Assembly: GCA_041398745.1 (NCBI GenBank)
Contig: JAWKUB010000013.1
Span: 1-64,000, forward strand
Origin: JACKHO01 sp041398745
GTDB taxonomy: Bacteria > Planctomycetota > Planctomycetia > Planctomycetales > Planctomycetaceae
Length of the DNA stretch: 64,000 nucleotides
Direction: 5' to 3'
How positions within the stretch are numbered: position 1 is the stretch's first letter; every line of letters starts with the position of its first letter. The position numbers and the translations under genes are program-made. Under the pieces are notes generated by a model. It was given only the letters and a program-made list of their open reading frames with translations, was not told where the DNA came from and did not search any database. This document shows, in pieces, positions 60,944 through 64,000 of the stretch.

Positions 60944-63900
60944 ATGCGGGGATACCGCCTTTTATGGACTGCGGTTCTGTTGTTCGCGACATCCAGCTCA
61001 CTGCAGCGGCCCGCGTTTGGCGACACGCTGACGTTGGTCGCAGCGCATCAGACGGAAGCTGAATTGGCACTACTCGATTTGCTGACTGTGGAGCTGTCCA
61101 GCATTCCACAGCTTGAGATGGTCGAAAGGCAAAGCGTTCGTCGGTTGCTGGAAGAGCAGCACATTTCTGCCTTCGGCGAAGACTCAGATAGCCTGCTGCT
61201 GGGACAACTGCTGGGGGTTGACGCATTTGCTGTGTGGGAAGAGCAAACGCCAGTCGGCGATGCCGACCAAATTTCCGGTCGCCTCGTTTGCTTTGATGGC
61301 GCGACGGGCGTCCGCCTCGGCGATCATGCCCTGTCTGCCAACGATCTCGGAGAGCTGGCTCGCCGTGCTGCGGAGGTCATTCCAGTGTCCGTGACGAAGC
61401 GAGGCCAGTTTAAGAAGGGCGAACTGAACCTGTTCGCGATTTCGTCTGTACGAAATGTCGATGTCCCTTCCCCGCGTCGTGAAAGAATACCAGCAATGCT
61501 CGAAGAAATTGAGCGCGCGATTTGTAATCACCCAAACAGCGTGCTGCTGGAACGTGAACGACTCCGGTTCGTACTGCGTGAACAAGCGCTGCCCCTTGCC
61601 CGGGAGCAGGCACACTTGCTGGCGGCGGCTCAATCGCTGACGTTGGAATTCTCACAAGCTGGCTTAGACAACACCAAAGTCACGGTTCGCGAACACAGGG
61701 CCAGTGAACCACGTCCAACGGAGACAAGCTGGACGACAGAACAGGATGAGACCAACGTCTTGCAAGGACTTGAAACTGTCATCGCAAGACCAGTAGCTAA
61801 CCGGTCATCACAAAGTGAACTGGCCGAGTTTGAAGCGACAAAGCTCGAACAGGATGCGAGGCGACTTGCTGCAATGAACAGCCCTATGGCTGCGCTCATC
61901 CGCGCTGAGGCGAGTTACCTGATCAAAGAGTCAAGGTCCAGTCTGTTCTTGATGGCGATGCAATTGCAGTTTGCGACTACTCAGGAGTTTGGGCCACCTC
62001 ACGCGAAAGTCCAAGTGCTGCATGACATACGACACGACCCAAACGGACAGCGATTTCCGGCCCCAAATGATGTCACACCAGCTCCCGAAGCTGCCTGGCT
62101 TAAGTTGCTCGATTACCTGGACTATGACCTGCTGATATCGCGAAAACTGTCAAAACACAATCCACCTCCATGGTCAATTGATTCGGAGATCACTCGTCGC
62201 GGCACCATTCACATGAGCTTTGCTTACCTGAGCCCGAAGCATCATCCAATTGCGATGGAACGTGCCAGACAACATCTGCAGCGATTTGAGGAATTCGTCA
62301 TTGAGAGATGTCATACCGTCGAGTCGATGCTGAATGCAGAAACGGACGAGACCGATGCCCTTGAATGGAAGTGTCGCCTACGGATCCTGATGGAAGGACA
62401 TCGTTTTGTCATGGCGAACTGGGAGTCTCAATTCCTGAAGTTGACTCGTGACGCCTCGGTTCAGAGTTTCGACCGTTTGATGATTTCTCCGTTGCGGCCT
62501 ACACTGGCTCACGCACGCCCCGAAATACGTGCAGAGTTCTTCAAACAACTGGATGAGGCCGCCCAAAGGCAACAGCAGCAAGTTCCGCTCGACCTCAAGT
62601 TTCTACAAGTCAACTTGCTCGCACACCTCGGATCTCAAAGTCAAGCTGACGAACTGAACAAAGCGGCGAGAGACTTGCTTCAGGCGGCAATTGCGGAATC
62701 AGATTCTAAGATCGGAAATTATGGGACGATATTCGGTGATGGGGCAATAAGTGTCCCCTGTTGCCATGGTCGCAACATGTATTTGATCTCGAAGGTGTTT
62801 CTACTTCCGGGTATTCGCGAGCAAAAGCAACTCAGGACTGAAACACTTGTCTCTCTCCTGAAACATGACATTGTTCATGTCGACCTCCTCGGTCACCTCG
62901 AAACGCGAAATCCAGAACACCGGAAACTACTGGAGAGTGCATTGGAGGTCATGGAAAATGATGGCTCTGATTACGACGAGGTGAGCAACATCCGCATCGT
63001 AAAGTTTATCAAGTCGCGTCTCCGGGTTCCCTCGCAGCCATCCCAAGTCCGGTCGCTAACTCAGCACGTCTACCCTCCTTACGGTGTGCGATTGCCGAAG
63101 AGTGAGCTGATTGGGGCTGTTCCGGCCGCGGAGTCCATTTCTGTCATCACCAAGCGACACGACGATTCCAAAGGTGAATGGATCATCGAACACGTACGTC
63201 TCGTTCCCGGTGGCGGCGTGAGCATTGCAGGGGCCGTTGTGTTTCCGAATAACATTGTAGAGGACTACGAAACCAGGTTGAAATCACAACGGTATAAGTC
63301 TCTCATACATCCCGTCAATTTCTTCTCGATGCGAGGTGGAGTGAGTCAGGCCACTGCTGACCAGGAATTTATTTACGTGCCAACCTCGGCGGGCGGACTC
63401 CTGGTATTCCCAATTGCTGGTGGTCCTGGAACGGTCGTGGACGAAAGTTGGGGTCTACCGTCCAACTGCGTTCAGGCGCTCGCGGCGGCGAATGGGGGTG
63501 TCTATGCATGGACCGGAGTTCATGGCGTGGAAGGGAATGTTGTCATGGTCAACGTAGAAGCCAAATGCGTACGGATCCTGGCCGCAACTCAGAAGGAAGA
63601 CGACGCCACACCACTCAACAACCTCCCTGGTGCCGAGTGTACTGGAATTGTTACTGCACCCGACGGGACCGCTGTTTACTTTGGCGTATGGACGCCCTGG
63701 GGACAGCCACGTAGCGGCCTTTGGCAACTTGACTGCAAGACCCATCAGTTTTCACGTTTCCAGGAGAGCGGCCACCACGCATCTGGATTACGCGGACACA
63801 AAGCCGAAATTTCGTTCATCAGCTACGGCAATGATGTTCGGAAACTAGTGAGTATAGATGCAACTTCCCAACAGGCGACACGGCGTCAAATCCCCGTTGA

Positions 63901-64000
63901 ATTGACAAACTTAGGGCAGTCCCCAATCGCCTTCTATAAATCCTACACGGTTTGGCACAACCCTTTTCACTCGAAAGTCGGAATTGAAAACCGTGCAGCT
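60944..64000 (+). CDS. Large exported protein, partial, CsgG-like N-terminus
   Basis: Open frame of 1019 codons that runs off the window. Signal peptide MRGYRLLWTAVLLFATSSSL. N-terminal part (LALLDLLTVELSSIPQLEMVERQSVRRLLEEQ..LGQLLGVDAFAVWEEQ) repeats the CsgG/FlgO-type pattern of the previous gene. A long helical middle follows, then from about 680 a propeller-like region (GGGVSIAGAVVFPNNIVEDY, GGLLVFPIAGGPGTVV, GIVTAPDGTAVYFGVW). Probably a large surface or periplasmic sensor controlled by the ECF sigma operon. Confidence 0.8.
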   Translation, partial: MRGYRLLWTAVLLFATSSSLQRPAFGDTLTLVAAHQTEAELALLDLLTVELSSIPQLEMVERQSVRRLLEEQHISAFGEDSDSLLLGQLLGVDAFAVWEEQTPVGDADQISGRLVCFDGATGVRLGDHALSANDLGELARRAAEVIPVSVTKRGQFKKGELNLFAISSVRNVDVPSPRRERIPAMLEEIERAICNHPNSVLLERERLRFVLREQALPLAREQAHLLAAAQSLTLEFSQAGLDNTKVTVREHRASEPRPTETSWTTEQDETNVLQGLETVIARPVANRSSQSELAEFEATKLEQDARRLAAMNSPMAALIRAEASYLIKESRSSLFLMAMQLQFATTQEFGPPHAKVQVLHDIRHDPNGQRFPAPNDVTPAPEAAWLKLLDYLDYDLLISRKLSKHNPPPWSIDSEITRRGTIHMSFAYLSPKHHPIAMERARQHLQRFEEFVIERCHTVESMLNAETDETDALEWKCRLRILMEGHRFVMANWESQFLKLTRDASVQSFDRLMISPLRPTLAHARPEIRAEFFKQLDEAAQRQQQQVPLDLKFLQVNLLAHLGSQSQADELNKAARDLLQAAIAESDSKIGNYGTIFGDGAISVPCCHGRNMYLISKVFLLPGIREQKQLRTETLVSLLKHDIVHVDLLGHLETRNPEHRKLLESALEVMENDGSDYDEVSNIRIVKFIKSRLRVPSQPSQVRSLTQHVYPPYGVRLPKSELIGAVPAAESISVITKRHDDSKGEWIIEHVRLVPGGGVSIAGAVVFPNNIVEDYETRLKSQRYKSLIHPVNFFSMRGGVSQATADQEFIYVPTSAGGLLVFPIAGGPGTVVDESWGLPSNCVQALAAANGGVYAWTGVHGVEGNVVMVNVEAKCVRILAATQKEDDATPLNNLPGAECTGIVTAPDGTAVYFGVWTPWGQPRSGLWQLDCKTHQFSRFQESGHHASGLRGHKAEISFISYGNDVRKLVSIDATSQQATRRQIPVELTNLGQSPIAFYKSYTVWHNPFHSKVGIENRAA

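Overview
The window reads as a chromosome or large mobile-element segment of a planctomycete-type bacterium. Support for this is the mix of families: a 121-residue protein of a type I associate with planctomycetes, an ECF sigma gene followed by exported CsgG-like proteins, a TROVE/Ro60 protein, many small acidic orphan proteins, and frequent ATGA/TGATG gene overlaps. The assignment is an inference from gene content; no rRNA or standard tRNA gene lies in the window.

Layout. (1) 389-8570: fifteen mostly small minus-strand genes that look like the core of an integrative element (tyrosine recombinase, RuvB-like AAA+ ATPase, ArdC antirestriction metalloprotease, plasmid-type orphans). They are punctuated by 13 copies of a 13-bp element, TAGGCACCTGCTA on the transcribed strand. 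Each copy lies just after a stop codon and, in most cases, 38-46 nt before the next start codon. (2) 8687-14481: miscellaneous accessory genes (DUF1963-like, HEAT-like, two GNAT acetyltransferases, cupin, DUF2256, small membrane proteins). (3) 14478-36124: a defence island. On the minus strand an XRE regulator, a 1211-residue protein with two complete SF1 helicase motors and an alpha/beta-hydrolase fused to a trypsin-like protease overlap as an operon. Divergently transcribed is a long plus-strand operon: SNF2 helicase, type III-like adenine methyltransferase, type III Res-like helicase-nuclease, Ser/Thr kinase, DUF6361-type protein, two-HKD phospholipase D-type nuclease, second large SF2 helicase and an RNase H-like DUF429-type protein. 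(4) 36124-41669: metabolic and hypothetical genes, including two metallo-beta-lactamase-fold proteins, DUF2293, a secreted propeller-like protein, a metallophosphoesterase and DUF1653. (5) 41671-45310: a PD-(D/E)XK nuclease gene cleanly split by an ISAs1-type insertion sequence with 10-bp target duplications, a decayed HTH gene, and a zinc-ribbon/ImmA-like metallopeptidase. (6) 45719-50450: plasmid or prophage-like genes (ParB-methyltransferase fusion, ATPase-like protein, zinc-ribbon coiled-coil protein) with terminator and operator palindromes. (7) 50810-53582: the most notable locus. Four tandem structured RNAs, 115-170 nt each and separated by only 9-14 nt, sit directly upstream of a small gene and a Ro60 (TROVE + vWA) gene. 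Each has a covarying outer stem, a Ro-binding-like bulged stem (GGUUUGGAG / CUCUGACC type), and a tRNA mimic in permuted order (T arm, acceptor 3' strand, loop, acceptor 5' strand, D arm). This is the architecture of bacterial Y RNAs of the YrlA type. (8) 53685-64000: a HEPN-motif protein, a tiny ORF, an SGNH hydrolase, and an ECF sigma operon whose last gene runs off the window.

How the genes work together. The left array probably maintains or moves the element that carries the cargo. The island at 14.5-36 kb combines DNA modification with several translocases and nucleases and probably acts as composite restriction-like anti-phage defence. The Ro60/Y RNA locus probably forms ribonucleoproteins in which the tRNA-mimic RNAs gate or tether RNA-processing partners. 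All functions are read from motifs; no database search was possible.
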